Virus record (IMG/VR): IMGVR_UViG_3300035072_000127
Coordinates: 1 to 54,744 of that record
Length of the DNA: 54,744 nucleotides
Source of the DNA: a virus
Direction: 5' to 3' (one strand)
Positions 1 to 6,403 of the stretch are shown here, one piece after another. The notes under the pieces are model-generated. The model was not told the DNA's origin. It worked only from the letters and a program-made list of their open reading frames with translations, and searched no databases. Within the stretch, counting starts at the first letter, position 1, and each line of letters begins with the position of its first letter. Made by a program: the position numbers and the translations under genes.

Positions 1-333
1 TGCAGTGGCCGCGCCATGATCGCCCGATGCAGTGGCCGCGCCCTGAGAGCCCGATGCAGTGGCCGCGCCATGATCGCCCGATGCAGTGGCCGCGCCCTGA
101 GAGCCCGATGCAGTGGCCGCGCCATGAGAGCCCGATGCAGTGGCCGCGCCCTGAGAGCCCGATGCAGTGGCCGCGCCCTGATCGCCCGATGCAGTGGCCG
201 CGCCCTGAGAGCCCGATGCAGTGGCCGCGCCATGATCGCCCGATGCAGTGGCCGCGCCATGATCGCCCGATGCAGTGGCCGCGCCATGATCGCCCGATGC
301 AGTGGCCGCGCCCTGAGAGCCCGATGCAGTGGC
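1..333. repeat. 27-bp tandem repeat array, 12 full units plus a partial
   Basis: Units start at 1, 28, 55 and so on to 325, each opening TGCAGTGGCCGCGCC. The array may continue left of the window. Read on the minus strand, each unit encodes nine residues of the form A-T-A-S-G-[D/S]-[H/Q]-G-A. Only two codons vary (GAT or TCT, and CAT or CAG), giving a mosaic of four unit types. It is the 3' coding part of the minus-strand gene described next, not a CRISPR. Confidence 0.95.
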
Positions 334-762
334 TCCTTCGTTGTCCTTGGTTGCGACTGACCCTTCCGACCATTTCGCGCGGTCGAACACCCACTTAACG
401 GCGCGAGCTGTCAGCTCGCCTATGGAAAGCTCGACGCCAATCGTGATTTTAGCGCTGGCGATCTTCGAGTCGCCGCTATGGCGCGCGAGGTTTCCAGACT
501 GGATCGTCTCGGCGTAACGCGAGGTCGCAGGCGGGTAGTAGTTGAACACCTCAAGCGGGTGTCCTTCGATCGCATCGAATCCGCTCTCACACGCGACAAT
601 CGGCCCACTCATCTCGAAAGTTTTGCCACTCTCGAATTGGAAACCACGACATTTAAGATCGCGGCCGAACCCCTTGATGGAATGAACAACTTCTTCTGGC
701 GGAGAGGAGGCGGCGCCGACGTCCGCTTCGGAGTTGTTTGTAAGTTCTGCTGGCTGTTGCAC
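1..762 (-). CDS. DUF7666-like phage protein with C-terminal 9-residue repeats, partial
   Basis: This frame is open to the left edge, giving at least 254 residues; the 3' end is outside the window. I chose GTG at 762 because GGAG sits six bases upstream. Residues from about 25 read KGFGRDLKCRGFQFE, then ACESGFDA, LEVFNYYPP, SRYAE and DSKIASAKI. I recall this pattern from the DUF7666 family of phage and bacterial proteins, whose C-terminus often becomes an ATGxxGxA-type repeat. After about residue 140 it passes into the nine-residue repeats. The function of the family is unknown to me. It lies 45 bp downstream of the preceding gene and is probably the third gene of the leftward early operon. 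Confidence 0.75.
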   Translation of the reverse strand, partial: MQQPAELTNNSEADVGAASSPPEEVVHSIKGFGRDLKCRGFQFESGKTFEMSGPIVACESGFDAIEGHPLEVFNYYPPATSRYAETIQSGNLARHSGDSKIASAKITIGVELSIGELTARAVKWVFDRAKWSEGSVATKDNEGATASGSQGAATASGDHGAATASGDHGAATASGDHGAATASGSQGAATASGDQGAATASGSQGAATASGSHGAATASGSQGAATASGDHGAATASGSQGAATASGDHGAATA

Positions 763-807
763 GTAAATCTCCAACTGTTCGGAAAATGGTTGGCGGATAG
801 GCGCGGC

Positions 808-1140
808 TTACTGCGCGCCGGCGTTCGCAAGATCGGGTAGCGCCACAACGCCATCGCGCTTCGCCTCTACGGCGAGCTTCAGTTGCAGCGCGGCCATGTG
901 CCCAGGATAGTCATAGCTCCAGTGGTCGCGGCGCCGCGTTTCCGTCGTGACGCGCGCAATGCAGCGCGCCTCGACATCGCCCAGCGGGATCGTCTTTGCG
1001 ACCTCATAGGAGCACTTGAAGAGCCTCTGCACCGCGAGAGCGAAAAGCATCTCGTTGGCGACGAGGTCGCTCGCGTGGGCGGCAATCTCGCGATTGAAGG
1101 CGAGACGCGCTTCTTCGCGGAGGTCTGGGAGGGCGCTCAT
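808..1140 (-). CDS. Hypothetical phage protein, 110 aa
   Basis: Its ATG overlaps the stop of the upstream HNH-AP2 gene in an ATGA arrangement, which indicates translational coupling. The protein begins MSALPDLREEARLAFNREI and contains a central stretch ALAVQRLFKCSYEVAKTIPL. It has no signal peptide or membrane segment. I do not recognise the family. Its place between the nuclease and the DUF7666-like protein makes it part of the leftward early operon. Confidence 0.6.
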   Translation of the reverse strand: MSALPDLREEARLAFNREIAAHASDLVANEMLFALAVQRLFKCSYEVAKTIPLGDVEARCIARVTTETRRRDHWSYDYPGHMAALQLKLAVEAKRDGVVALPDLANAGAQ

Positions 1141-1784
1141 GACGCCCTCGCGAATTCGCCACGGAATTTTATGGCGGCGGCGCAGTAAGCCCCGTGCGCT
1201 TCCTCAGCCGTGTCGAACAGACCGAGGTAGACGCGTTCGCCGTTGACCCGAATCGATGACTGCCACTTGCGTGCCGGCGTATGTAGATGCGCGCCCTTAA
1301 GTCCGCTGGTGTTAACGCTGAGCGCGCGCAGATTCGCACGGTTTTGGGAGCGCGTCGCTTCACGCAGGTTCGACCACCGATTGTCGGACTTATCGAGGTT
1401 GATATGGTCGATCTCGTTTTTCGGCCAATCGCCAGTCATCCAGACACAGGCGAGGCGATGAGCCTTGTACCGGCGCCCGAATACGCCGATCTTCAGGTAA
1501 CCCGCGTTTGTTGGAGACCCAGCTACAGTCCCTGCAAACTTTGTGTTCCACGTCGCACAACTAGCTGCGGCCGTGCGTGCGTAACCTGGGAACATCGATA
1601 CCGGCCTCGGCTTCCAACGGAACACGCCTGTCGCAGGGTCATAGTCCAGCAACTTGCGGACAAGCTCAGCCGGCACGTCTGCGAGGAGGGCGCGCTTCTG
1701 GCCGGCGGTGAGGCGCGGCGCTGTCTCGCGGGCTATGGGTTTATTTTTCCCGGCGAGGGAGATGTTTTGGGATGGTGAGCGCAT
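1137..1784 (-). CDS. HNH endonuclease with AP2 DNA-binding domain
   Basis: The protein is 215 residues from ATG 1784; a TTG one codon upstream is an alternative. The N-terminal half has the phage HNH_3 pattern: LLDYDPATGVFRWK, then HRLACVWMTGDWP and DHINLDKSDNRWSNLREAT, followed by QNRAN. The C-terminal half is an AP2-like module with SGLKGAHLH, KWQSSIRVNGE, YLGLFDTAEEAHGAY and GEFARAS. Such proteins are homing or packaging-type nucleases common in phages. A GGGGAAA ribosome-binding site overlaps the nearest operator. It heads the leftward early operon and is a paralogue of the gene at 4080. Confidence 0.88.
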   Translation of the reverse strand: MRSPSQNISLAGKNKPIARETAPRLTAGQKRALLADVPAELVRKLLDYDPATGVFRWKPRPVSMFPGYARTAAASCATWNTKFAGTVAGSPTNAGYLKIGVFGRRYKAHRLACVWMTGDWPKNEIDHINLDKSDNRWSNLREATRSQNRANLRALSVNTSGLKGAHLHTPARKWQSSIRVNGERVYLGLFDTAEEAHGAYCAAAIKFRGEFARAS

Positions 1785-1789
1785 CAAAT

Positions 1790-1872
1790 TTCCCCAAGCA
1801 GGAATTCAAGCTTTGGGTAATGTTTCCCTAAAAAGGGAAGACCGTCAAGGCAAAAGTTCCCCTAAGAAGGAA
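1790..1872 (-). promoter_or_regulatory. Leftward early promoter with three repressor operators (PL/OL-like)
   Basis: Three 16-bp imperfect palindromes lie at 1790-1805, 1824-1839 and 1857-1872. The middle one, TTCCCTAAAAAGGGAA, is perfect. Their centres are 34 and 33 bp apart. On the minus strand a TTGACG -35 (1848-1843) precedes the middle site and a weak -10 (AACATT, 1824-1819) follows it, so a bound repressor would cover the spacer. The same arrangement occurs at the right-hand promoter near 3610. The leftmost site overlaps the ribosome-binding site of the HNH-AP2 gene. Confidence 0.7.
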
Positions 1873-1983
1873 ATATTTTCTTGACAGCACGGTCTGGCCC
1901 ACCCTTCAACCCGAAGGGGTCGCGCGCTGGTACTCACAACGACAATCTCTTGGATCTCTGGGTAATAACTAACCTATCAGTAT

Positions 1984-2008
1984 GGGGGAACCCCTAAAGG
2001 GTTCCCCC
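1984..2008. repeat. Perfect 10-bp stem, 5-nt loop inverted repeat
   Basis: GGGGGAACCC (1984-1993) and GGGTTCCCCC (1999-2008) are exact complements around the loop CTAAA. No T-run follows on either strand, so it is not a typical intrinsic terminator. It lies about 200 bp upstream of the leftward operon and could be a leader hairpin, a protein site or an extra repressor-related element. Confidence 0.7.
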
Positions 2009-2013
2009 CTAAT

Positions 2014-2066
2014 AGAGATTCTAGGGGTATATATAATAACCATCTCAGTTGTTGAGAGATTCTAGG
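2014..2066. promoter_or_regulatory. Direct repeats with GANTC sites around an AT-rich promoter-like core
   Basis: AGAGATTCTAGG occurs at 2014-2025 and 2055-2066, each containing GATTC, a CcrM-type GANTC methylation site. Between them lies TATATATAATAA with a TATAAT at 2032-2037 and no good -35 on either strand. A CTCA/TGAG inverted repeat surrounds GTTGT at about 2044-2056. The stretch 1873-2100 contains no gene that I can support. Confidence 0.4.
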
Positions 2067-2100
2067 ATTGTTGTTGTTGATAGACGCGCGAGCGCGAGGC

Positions 2101-2146
2101 TCTGACGCCCCGCTTGTCAGAAAATATATTTGGCGGATGTCAGAAA
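2101..2146. promoter_or_regulatory. Cluster of TCTGAC/GTCAGA half-sites
   Basis: TCTGAC (2101-2106) and GTCAGA (2116-2121) form an inverted repeat with a 9-bp gap, and GTCAGAAA follows at 2139-2146. The same three-element layout appears at 16613-16655, upstream of a rightward gene. This looks like a regulator site used twice in the prophage; the regulator is unknown. Confidence 0.45.
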
Positions 2147-2156
2147 CCTTGGCGCG

Positions 2157-2602
2157 CTATTTCAGTTCGCAGAGGCGCTTGGCCTCACGCCAATCCTGAA
2201 AAATCAGCTCCCGCGCCTCGGCAAGGGTCATAACCTCGGCGCAGACCGCGCGCGCCAGGCACGCCTCGGCCGCGTCCTTCTCGCTGGCTTCGTCCCAGGG
2301 TTGGAGCTGAAGGTTCCGCTCGTCCGCTGGCGCCCCGCCAAGGCACAGCGGAACCGTGTGGTCGAGATCGAAGCGGTAGGCCTCGTCCTCCCGAGGCCGC
2401 GCTGGCTGAGCAATCGCGCCTTCACGGCGCGCGTGTAGGCGACGGGATGGCGAATCGTCTTCGTCCATCTCGAGACGCAAATCGTTTGGTGGATTGTTTC
2501 CCGGGTGACGGGCGGATTGAGCGTCGGCTGCCCGGCGTAGGTGGCGCTTTCAAGCGCCGCAAACGCCACGGCGACGAGCCCGGACTTGCGCGGGTGGTTC
2601 AC
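2157..2602 (-). pseudogene. HNH-type protein with apparent -1 frameshift, possible signal peptide
   Basis: GTG at 2602 overlaps the stop of the upstream gene (GTGA). The first frame reads SGLVAVAFAALESATYA, a plausible signal peptide, then TRETIHQTICVSRWTKTIR, PVAYTRAVKARLL and SQRGL. At about 2390-2400 the family pattern moves one base into another frame, which reads AYRFDLDHTVPLCLGGAP, then RNLQLQPWDEA, KDAAEACLARAVC and EARELIFQDW. Both halves belong to one recognisable HNH family, with the LDH core of the nuclease in the second. The junction CTCGGG is not a standard slippery heptamer, so a one-base deletion or a sequencing error is more likely than programmed shifting. Confidence 0.65.
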
Positions 2603-2940
2603 TTCGCCTTGATAAACCGAAGACCGCTGGGGCCAAACAGCTGCCAGGCAGCGGCGCACCATTCTGCTGCGCCGGTCTTCGCAAACGCCGCCTCGACCTT
2701 GGGGCGAGCTTCGGCGATCCTTGCGCGCAAATCTGCGCCCTTGTAGCCGTCGTCTTCCATTCTCGCCCAAAGGCTCGCTTGGTACGCGACGTCCTCCTGC
2801 ATCCCAATGCATCTGTCGGTTGCGATAGTGGCGGCCACCGCGCCCGTGGCAAACCCTTGCATCAACGAACCTTTCGCGGCGGCTTGCGGGGTCGCAGCTG
2901 ATACGGCAAACGCAGCAGAGATTGCTACCCACAAGCGCAT
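2599..2940 (-). CDS. Exported hypothetical protein, 113 aa
   Basis: The N-terminus MRLWVAISAAFAVSAATPQA is a Sec-type signal peptide with probable cleavage after an A-x-A near residue 21. The mature part has two cysteine-containing stretches, ATDRCIGMQED and GAAEWCAAAWQLFGPSG, which could form a disulfide. Three bases separate it from the repressor stop, and GGGAGA lies upstream, so it is cotranscribed with the repressor and would be made in the lysogen. The function is not recognised. Confidence 0.75.
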   Translation of the reverse strand: MRLWVAISAAFAVSAATPQAAAKGSLMQGFATGAVAATIATDRCIGMQEDVAYQASLWARMEDDGYKGADLRARIAEARPKVEAAFAKTGAAEWCAAAWQLFGPSGLRFIKAK

Positions 2941-2943
2941 AGC

Positions 2944-3540
2944 TTATCTCCCATTCAGCCGCCGCCACTGGCGCGCGCGGATGACCGTCGCAACTTCCGA
3001 GGCCCAGACGAGGCGCTGTCGTTCAATCGGCGGGGCATTGTGGCTCTCAAGCACGAATTCTCCGCCAACCCGCCTGACCCTTTTCAGGAACCGCCTGCCG
3101 TCTTCGGTTTTTACGGCGGCCTCAGCCCCCGAGGGGAGCGCCTCCGGCGCTATGCCTTCGGCTGAGCAAATGATGATATCGCCGGGGTCATAGCGGGGCC
3201 ACATCGAATCACCTTCGACTTCGAAGCCGATCATGCCTGGCGCGAGCGGAATATCGGAGTTGATCTCGTATAGGCCGTCTGGACCGACCTGTTCGAAATC
3301 AGGCTGGATTTCCGCGCCGGCGCCGATCTTCCCCATGACTTTCGCGCTGGCCGGTGTCGCGAATATCTCCGCTTCGTGAACTCCAAACACCTTGGCCGCG
3401 CGAGCGATCGTCGCGGTCGTCAGCTGGTTTTCACCGCGCTCGATCTTGATGTAGCCGCCTCTGGACATTCCGAATTGCTCAGCGGCCTGATCGAGAGTCC
3501 ACCCGCGCTCTTTCCTGAGAATTTTCAGTCTGTTCCCCAT
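2944..3540 (-). CDS. S24-family CI-like phage repressor, 198 aa
   Basis: Residues 1-65 are an XRE helix-turn-helix: RLKILRKERGWTLDQAAEQF, GMSRGGYIKIERGENQL. The C-terminus is an S24/LexA-like peptidase, with the serine in EGDSMWPRYDPGD and the candidate general-base lysine in RRFLKRVRR. This is the architecture of a repressor that self-cleaves when RecA is activated. I set the start at ATG 3540, since the much longer open frame to 4068 lacks family sequence. The start codon lies inside an operator palindrome, so the gene is likely autoregulated. It heads the lysogeny operon. Confidence 0.93.
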   Translation of the reverse strand: MGNRLKILRKERGWTLDQAAEQFGMSRGGYIKIERGENQLTTATIARAAKVFGVHEAEIFATPASAKVMGKIGAGAEIQPDFEQVGPDGLYEINSDIPLAPGMIGFEVEGDSMWPRYDPGDIIICSAEGIAPEALPSGAEAAVKTEDGRRFLKRVRRVGGEFVLESHNAPPIERQRLVWASEVATVIRARQWRRLNGR

Positions 3541-3625
3541 AAGGGGATTATTCCATCTCCCGGCAAATGAGGCGCGCCCCGTATCGGGGAAAAATGCGGT
3601 TGACAAAGTTTCCTTTATAGGGGAA
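3533..3625 (+). promoter_or_regulatory. Divergent repressor/Cro control region (PR/OR-like) with operators
   Basis: Operators TTCCCCATAAGGGGAT (3533-3548) and TTCCTTTATAGGGGAA (3610-3625) match those at 1790-1872. A third palindrome, CCCCGTATCGGGG at 3577-3589, lies between. A TTGACA -35 at 3600-3605 precedes the right operator by four bases and a weak -10 (AACCTT, 3624-3629) follows. This copies the spacing of the leftward promoter. Transcription would start close to ATG 3635, so the cro-like mRNA may have almost no leader. The weak GAATAAT on the minus strand (about 3547-3553) may serve the repressor gene. Confidence 0.72.
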
Positions 3626-3634
3626 CCTTTAAGC

Positions 3635-3883
3635 ATGAAGCTCCTCCAATACCTCAAAGACCGAAAGCTTTCTGACGAAGAGTTCGCCGAGATGGTCGGC
3701 GGGTCTGCGACGGCTCGTGCTGTCCGCAAATGGAAGTATGGCGAGACGTCTCCTCGCATCCCCGAACTTGTCCGAGTTGAGGAAGTGACAGGCGGCGCCG
3801 TCACGGCGCGCGACTTCCTTGACGACGCTGAGCGTACGGATGCAGAGCGGAGCGGCTCCCCTTTCACGTCGGAGGTCGCATGA
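3635..3883 (+). CDS. Cro-like small DNA-binding protein, 82 aa
   Basis: The sequence begins MKLLQYLKDRKLSDEEFAEM and continues with SATARAVRKWKYGETSPRIP, which fits a helix-turn-helix in which the second helix replaces the usual XRE recognition segment. It is the first rightward gene, divergent from the S24 repressor and directly behind its operator, the position of Cro. There is no clear Shine-Dalgarno, consistent with a very short leader. A role in shutting off the repressor is inferred from position. Confidence 0.7.
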   Translation: MKLLQYLKDRKLSDEEFAEMVGGSATARAVRKWKYGETSPRIPELVRVEEVTGGAVTARDFLDDAERTDAERSGSPFTSEVA

Positions 3884-4080
3884 CGTCTTCCGCCGAAACG
3901 GCATCGCCTCCGAATGAGCGACGTCTGCGCTTTACGCAAGTGGTCTCGGTCCATCGCGAGGGCGACGCCGTGGTGGTGACGTTTCGCGATGAGCGGGGCG
4001 AAGAGCGCCAGGTGTCGTTCCCTGCCAGTGAGGAGAAGTGGCTGTTGCAGTCGTTTGTGCGGCTTCATGGGGGTGGGTGA
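3880..4080 (+). CDS. Hypothetical early phage protein, 66 aa
   Basis: Its ATG overlaps the Cro-like stop (ATGA), and its own stop overlaps the next start (TGATG), so it sits in a tightly coupled early operon. The protein has a beta-rich centre, RRLRFTQVVSVHREGDAVVV and TFRDERGEERQVSFPA, with no cysteine motif or membrane segment. The family is not recognised. Confidence 0.65.
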   Translation: MTSSAETASPPNERRLRFTQVVSVHREGDAVVVTFRDERGEERQVSFPASEEKWLLQSFVRLHGGG

Positions 4081-4628
4081 TGGGTTTCGAGCTCACTGCT
4101 GACGTCGCGCGCCAGCTTCTCGATTACGACCCGAAGACGGGAGTATTTCGTTGGAAGGTGCGGACAGTCGATATGTTCGCCGCCGATGCCACGAAGTCCG
4201 CAGAGGCCAATTGCTTAGCGTGGAATTCGAGGCACGCCGGGAATTCCGCCGGGACGTCGGTTAAGGGCTACGTGGTGATCAGTATATTTGGACGCAGGTA
4301 TCTCGCTCATCGGCTCGCCTGGCTTCTGATCCATGGGGAATGGCCTTCATCTGATCTTGACCATATTGATCTCGATAAATCCTGCAACCGTATCTCCAAT
4401 CTGCGCAAGGCGACTCCATCGCAGAACCAAGCCAATAAGCGCGCGCGCGATAGCGCGAGTGGCTTTAAGGGGATCTACTGGGATACCCGCAAACGCAAGT
4501 GGCGAGCTCAGATAAGGAAAGACAAAAAACGTTACCATCTTGGTCTCTTCGATGCGCCGAAGGACGCTCACTTGGCTTACCAAAAGGCTGCCGAGCTGTT
4601 GCATGGTGAGTTTGCGAGATCGTCCTGA
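4080..4628 (+). CDS. HNH endonuclease with AP2 DNA-binding domain, second copy
   Basis: The protein is 182 residues. HNH part: QLLDYDPKTGVFRWK, HRLAWLLIHGEWP, DLDHIDLDKSCNRISNLR, SQNQAN. AP2 part: SGFKGIYWDTRKRKWRAQI, YHLGLFDAPKDAHLAYQKA, HGEFARSS. It lacks the roughly 30-residue N-terminal extension of its paralogue at 1137-1784, but the domain order is the same. The two copies flank the immunity region on opposite strands. I chose ATG 4080 because it overlaps the upstream stop. The paralogue suggests duplication or independent capture of a mobile nuclease. Confidence 0.88.
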   Translation: MGFELTADVARQLLDYDPKTGVFRWKVRTVDMFAADATKSAEANCLAWNSRHAGNSAGTSVKGYVVISIFGRRYLAHRLAWLLIHGEWPSSDLDHIDLDKSCNRISNLRKATPSQNQANKRARDSASGFKGIYWDTRKRKWRAQIRKDKKRYHLGLFDAPKDAHLAYQKAAELLHGEFARSS

Positions 4629-4707
4629 GGGGGTGCTGGTTTGACGGATTCATACATGGCGACCAGACGTCGCTATGGTTGGTGGGGCCCGTGCTTGATG
4701 TGATGGC

Positions 4708-4830
4708 ATGAGGTCTCGTTGGTCCCAGAGTTTTCGAGTTTGGCGTCGGCGGTTGCAGCCGCCTTTGCCTGAGTACCTGGTCGAGTATTGGGGTCGTGCT
4801 CGTTTCCCCCATGTCCACAAGTTGGCATGA
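4708..4830 (+). CDS. Small basic/aromatic ORF, 40 aa
   Basis: The ORF reads MRSRWSQSFRVWRRRLQPPL and then a segment rich in tyrosine, tryptophan and histidine. It fills most of the gap between the HNH-AP2 gene and the next gene. There is no strong ribosome-binding site. It may be a genuine phage micro-gene, but coding status rests only on length and position. Confidence 0.3.
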   Translation: MRSRWSQSFRVWRRRLQPPLPEYLVEYWGRARFPHVHKLA

Positions 4831-4839
4831 GGGTTTTCC

Positions 4840-5259
4840 ATGGAGCGGGAAAGTTCGTCCCGAAATTGGGAAATGTCACAGATAGTCGTCGAAATGCGTG
4901 AAGCGATCATCGAACTGGCGGGCGACCGCGGCGTGTTCGATTCGCGAGCGCTTTGGCTCGAAAGGGCCGCGCGGCTAGCTGGGATAACGCCTCGCATGGC
5001 GAAGCGCCTGTTCTATGGCGAATGCGCCGACCCCAAAGCGTCTGTAGTCGAACGAGTCCGAGCAGCTCGAGCTAGGAAGAGCCTTTCCGATGCGGAATTG
5101 GGGACTGTCGGCGCTGACAGGCATGCGGCGCTGTTGGACGAAATCGAATTCCTCCGAGAGGCCGTTCGCGTATCGGCACCGGACGTATATCGCGCTTACT
5201 GCGATGGACGTCGCATCGGCGCTGCTGCGCGCGGCGAGGTGGGTTGCCCCGTGGATTGA
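4840..5259 (+). CDS. Hypothetical early phage protein, 139 aa
   Basis: GAGGG lies nine bases upstream of ATG 4840; ATG 4873 is a possible internal start. The protein is helical, with a segment ERAARLAGITPRMAKRLFYG that resembles a helix-turn-helix and a following KASVVERVRAARARKSLSD. A regulatory or DNA-binding role is possible but unproven. It is followed by two membrane microproteins on the same strand. Confidence 0.6.
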   Translation: MERESSSRNWEMSQIVVEMREAIIELAGDRGVFDSRALWLERAARLAGITPRMAKRLFYGECADPKASVVERVRAARARKSLSDAELGTVGADRHAALLDEIEFLREAVRVSAPDVYRAYCDGRRIGAAARGEVGCPVD

Positions 5260-5301
5260 CAGGGGGCGAGCAGATCCCCGCGACAATGCGGAGGCGCTCT
5301 G

Positions 5302-5409
5302 ATGGACGAGTTCTTCGCCAACCTCGCCGCCGATCTCCCCTTTTACCTCGTGATCATCATTGTCGCGGCGGTTTGTGCCTGGATCGCATCGATGTTCTGC
5401 GAGGACTAA
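5302..5409 (+). CDS. Single-span membrane microprotein, 35 aa
   Basis: ATG 5302 is preceded by GGAGGCGCTCTG, a good ribosome-binding site. The protein has an acidic N-terminus, MDEFFANLAADLP, and one hydrophobic helix, FYLVIIIVAAVCAWIASMF. It is followed four bases later by another microprotein. Function unknown. Confidence 0.6.
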   Translation: MDEFFANLAADLPFYLVIIIVAAVCAWIASMFCED

Positions 5410-5413
5410 TCCG

Positions 5414-5533
5414 ATGCTCGACGAAGACGATGTCCGCAGCTTCGGAACATTCGCCTCTGTCGCCATCGTCACCGCTCTCGTCAGCGCGCTCTTCGCGCTC
5501 GTGTTCTTCGTTGCGCAGCTAGCTGCCCACTGA
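5414..5533 (+). CDS. Single-span membrane microprotein, 39 aa
   Basis: The protein starts MLDEDDVRSFGTFASVAIVT and continues as a hydrophobic helix ending VFFVAQLAAH. Like its upstream neighbour it has an acidic N-terminus followed by one membrane segment, which suggests a pair. An intrinsic terminator lies 66 bp downstream. Confidence 0.6.
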   Translation: MLDEDDVRSFGTFASVAIVTALVSALFALVFFVAQLAAH

Positions 5534-5599
5534 GTTTTCCCGTTCCCGCGTCGACGAGATGGCGGCCACTGCCTGAGTGTGGCTTTCCTCCCTGGGACT

Positions 5600-5627
5600 C
5601 CCTGGCGCTTCGGCGCCAGGGTCTTTT
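5600..5627 (+). terminator. Intrinsic terminator with UUCG tetraloop
   Basis: CCCTGGCGC (5600-5608) and GCGCCAGGG (5613-5621) are perfect complements around the stable tetraloop TTCG, followed by TCTTTT. It closes the first early operon before the GapR-like gene. Confidence 0.88.
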
Positions 5628-5642
5628 GCAAAGGCGCATTGG

Positions 5643-6164
5643 ATGGCGAAAGCGGGCCACAACTCTATCGACCCAGCAACGGCAAAGCGCTTCCTCCAGG
5701 AAGTGCGCCGCACCTACGAAGACGAGGAAACCGAGCGCGCTTCGTTCCGCGGAAAATGCTCGGCGATCAAGGAGCGCCGCAAGCAGGTTTACGAGCGCGC
5801 GGAATCATCCGGCATCCCCGCGAAACTCCTAAAGGCCCGCATCACGCAGTGGATCGAAGACAAGCGCATCGCGGAGGCGAAGGCGCGCCGTGAAGCGGCT
5901 GTGCCGGATGATATCGACGATCGCGCGCGGTTCGAGCAGCTCTGCGAAGCACTTGGCGAGTTCAAGGACACGCCGCTTGGCGAGGCGGCGATGAACGCCG
6001 CGAAGTCGAATGCCGATGATGGCGAGGAAGACATCCGTCCGGCTCACCTCCGCCGCCGCGAGAAGGATCGCAATGCGGAGGCGGCGAAGGAGAACGTCGT
6101 CAAGCTGGAAAATAGAATCAAGCCGCTGCGCGGGCTGCCGGGCGCAGAAGCAACCGAGGCGTGA
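5643..6164 (+). CDS. GapR-like (DUF2312-type) phage protein, 173 aa
   Basis: The start at 5643 gives AGHNSIDPATAKRFLQEV, a common opening of phage relatives of GapR/DUF2312. This is followed by charged helices including CSAIKERRKQVYERAESSGI and AKLLKARITQWIEDKR. GapR is a nucleoid-associated protein of alphaproteobacteria that binds AT-rich overtwisted DNA. The C-terminal extension, acidic then basic, is longer than in cellular GapR. It directly follows a terminator, so a promoter should lie just upstream, but none is obvious. Confidence 0.6.
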   Translation: MAKAGHNSIDPATAKRFLQEVRRTYEDEETERASFRGKCSAIKERRKQVYERAESSGIPAKLLKARITQWIEDKRIAEAKARREAAVPDDIDDRARFEQLCEALGEFKDTPLGEAAMNAAKSNADDGEEDIRPAHLRRREKDRNAEAAKENVVKLENRIKPLRGLPGAEATEA

Positions 6165-6174
6165 GGAGCTGACG

Positions 6175-6399
6175 ATGGCTGCATTCTTCATCACGTCGAC
6201 GATGGTCAATAATGGCAAAGCCTTCCAGTTCAAGTTCGAAACGGAATCGGCCCACTCTGTCTCCGAGCTTGTCGAGCTCCTCAACTCTGGCGGCTTTGTC
6301 ATTGGAAAGCGCAGAGCCTTCGACCGGAGTAATGGTGAGGTGCTCGAAGACATCGCCATCTGCTCGACCGTCGTCAACATGATCCAGTCGTCCCGATAA
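6175..6399 (+). CDS. Hypothetical phage protein, 74 aa
   Basis: GGAGCTGACG provides a ribosome-binding site for ATG 6175. The sequence MAAFFITSTMVNNGKAFQF and SVSELVELLNSGGFVIGKR looks like a small alpha-beta fold. It sits ten bases after the GapR-like gene and four bases before the resolvase. The family is not recognised. Confidence 0.65.
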   Translation: MAAFFITSTMVNNGKAFQFKFETESAHSVSELVELLNSGGFVIGKRRAFDRSNGEVLEDIAICSTVVNMIQSSR

Positions 6400-6403
6400 C
6401 GCT

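Noticed and set aside
1-333. CRISPR-like array of 27-bp units
   Set aside because: There are no unique spacers; units are contiguous and encode a nine-residue protein repeat in a long minus-strand frame.
1747-1761. Additional repressor-like site TTCCCGGCGAGGGAG inside the HNH-AP2 gene
   Set aside because: Spacing is 15 bp rather than 16 and it lies in coding sequence; could be chance.
2228-2968. 246-codon minus-strand frame
   Set aside because: Only its middle part (from GTG 2602 to about 2395) is real, as the first half of the frameshifted HNH gene; the rest is a shadow of neighbours.
3541-4068. N-terminal extension of the repressor open frame
   Set aside because: The extension is antisense to the Cro-like and following genes and lacks family sequence; the HTH starts right after ATG 3540.
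4641-4703. 20-codon ORF from TTG 4641
   Set aside because: Too short, weak start, no coupling to neighbours.
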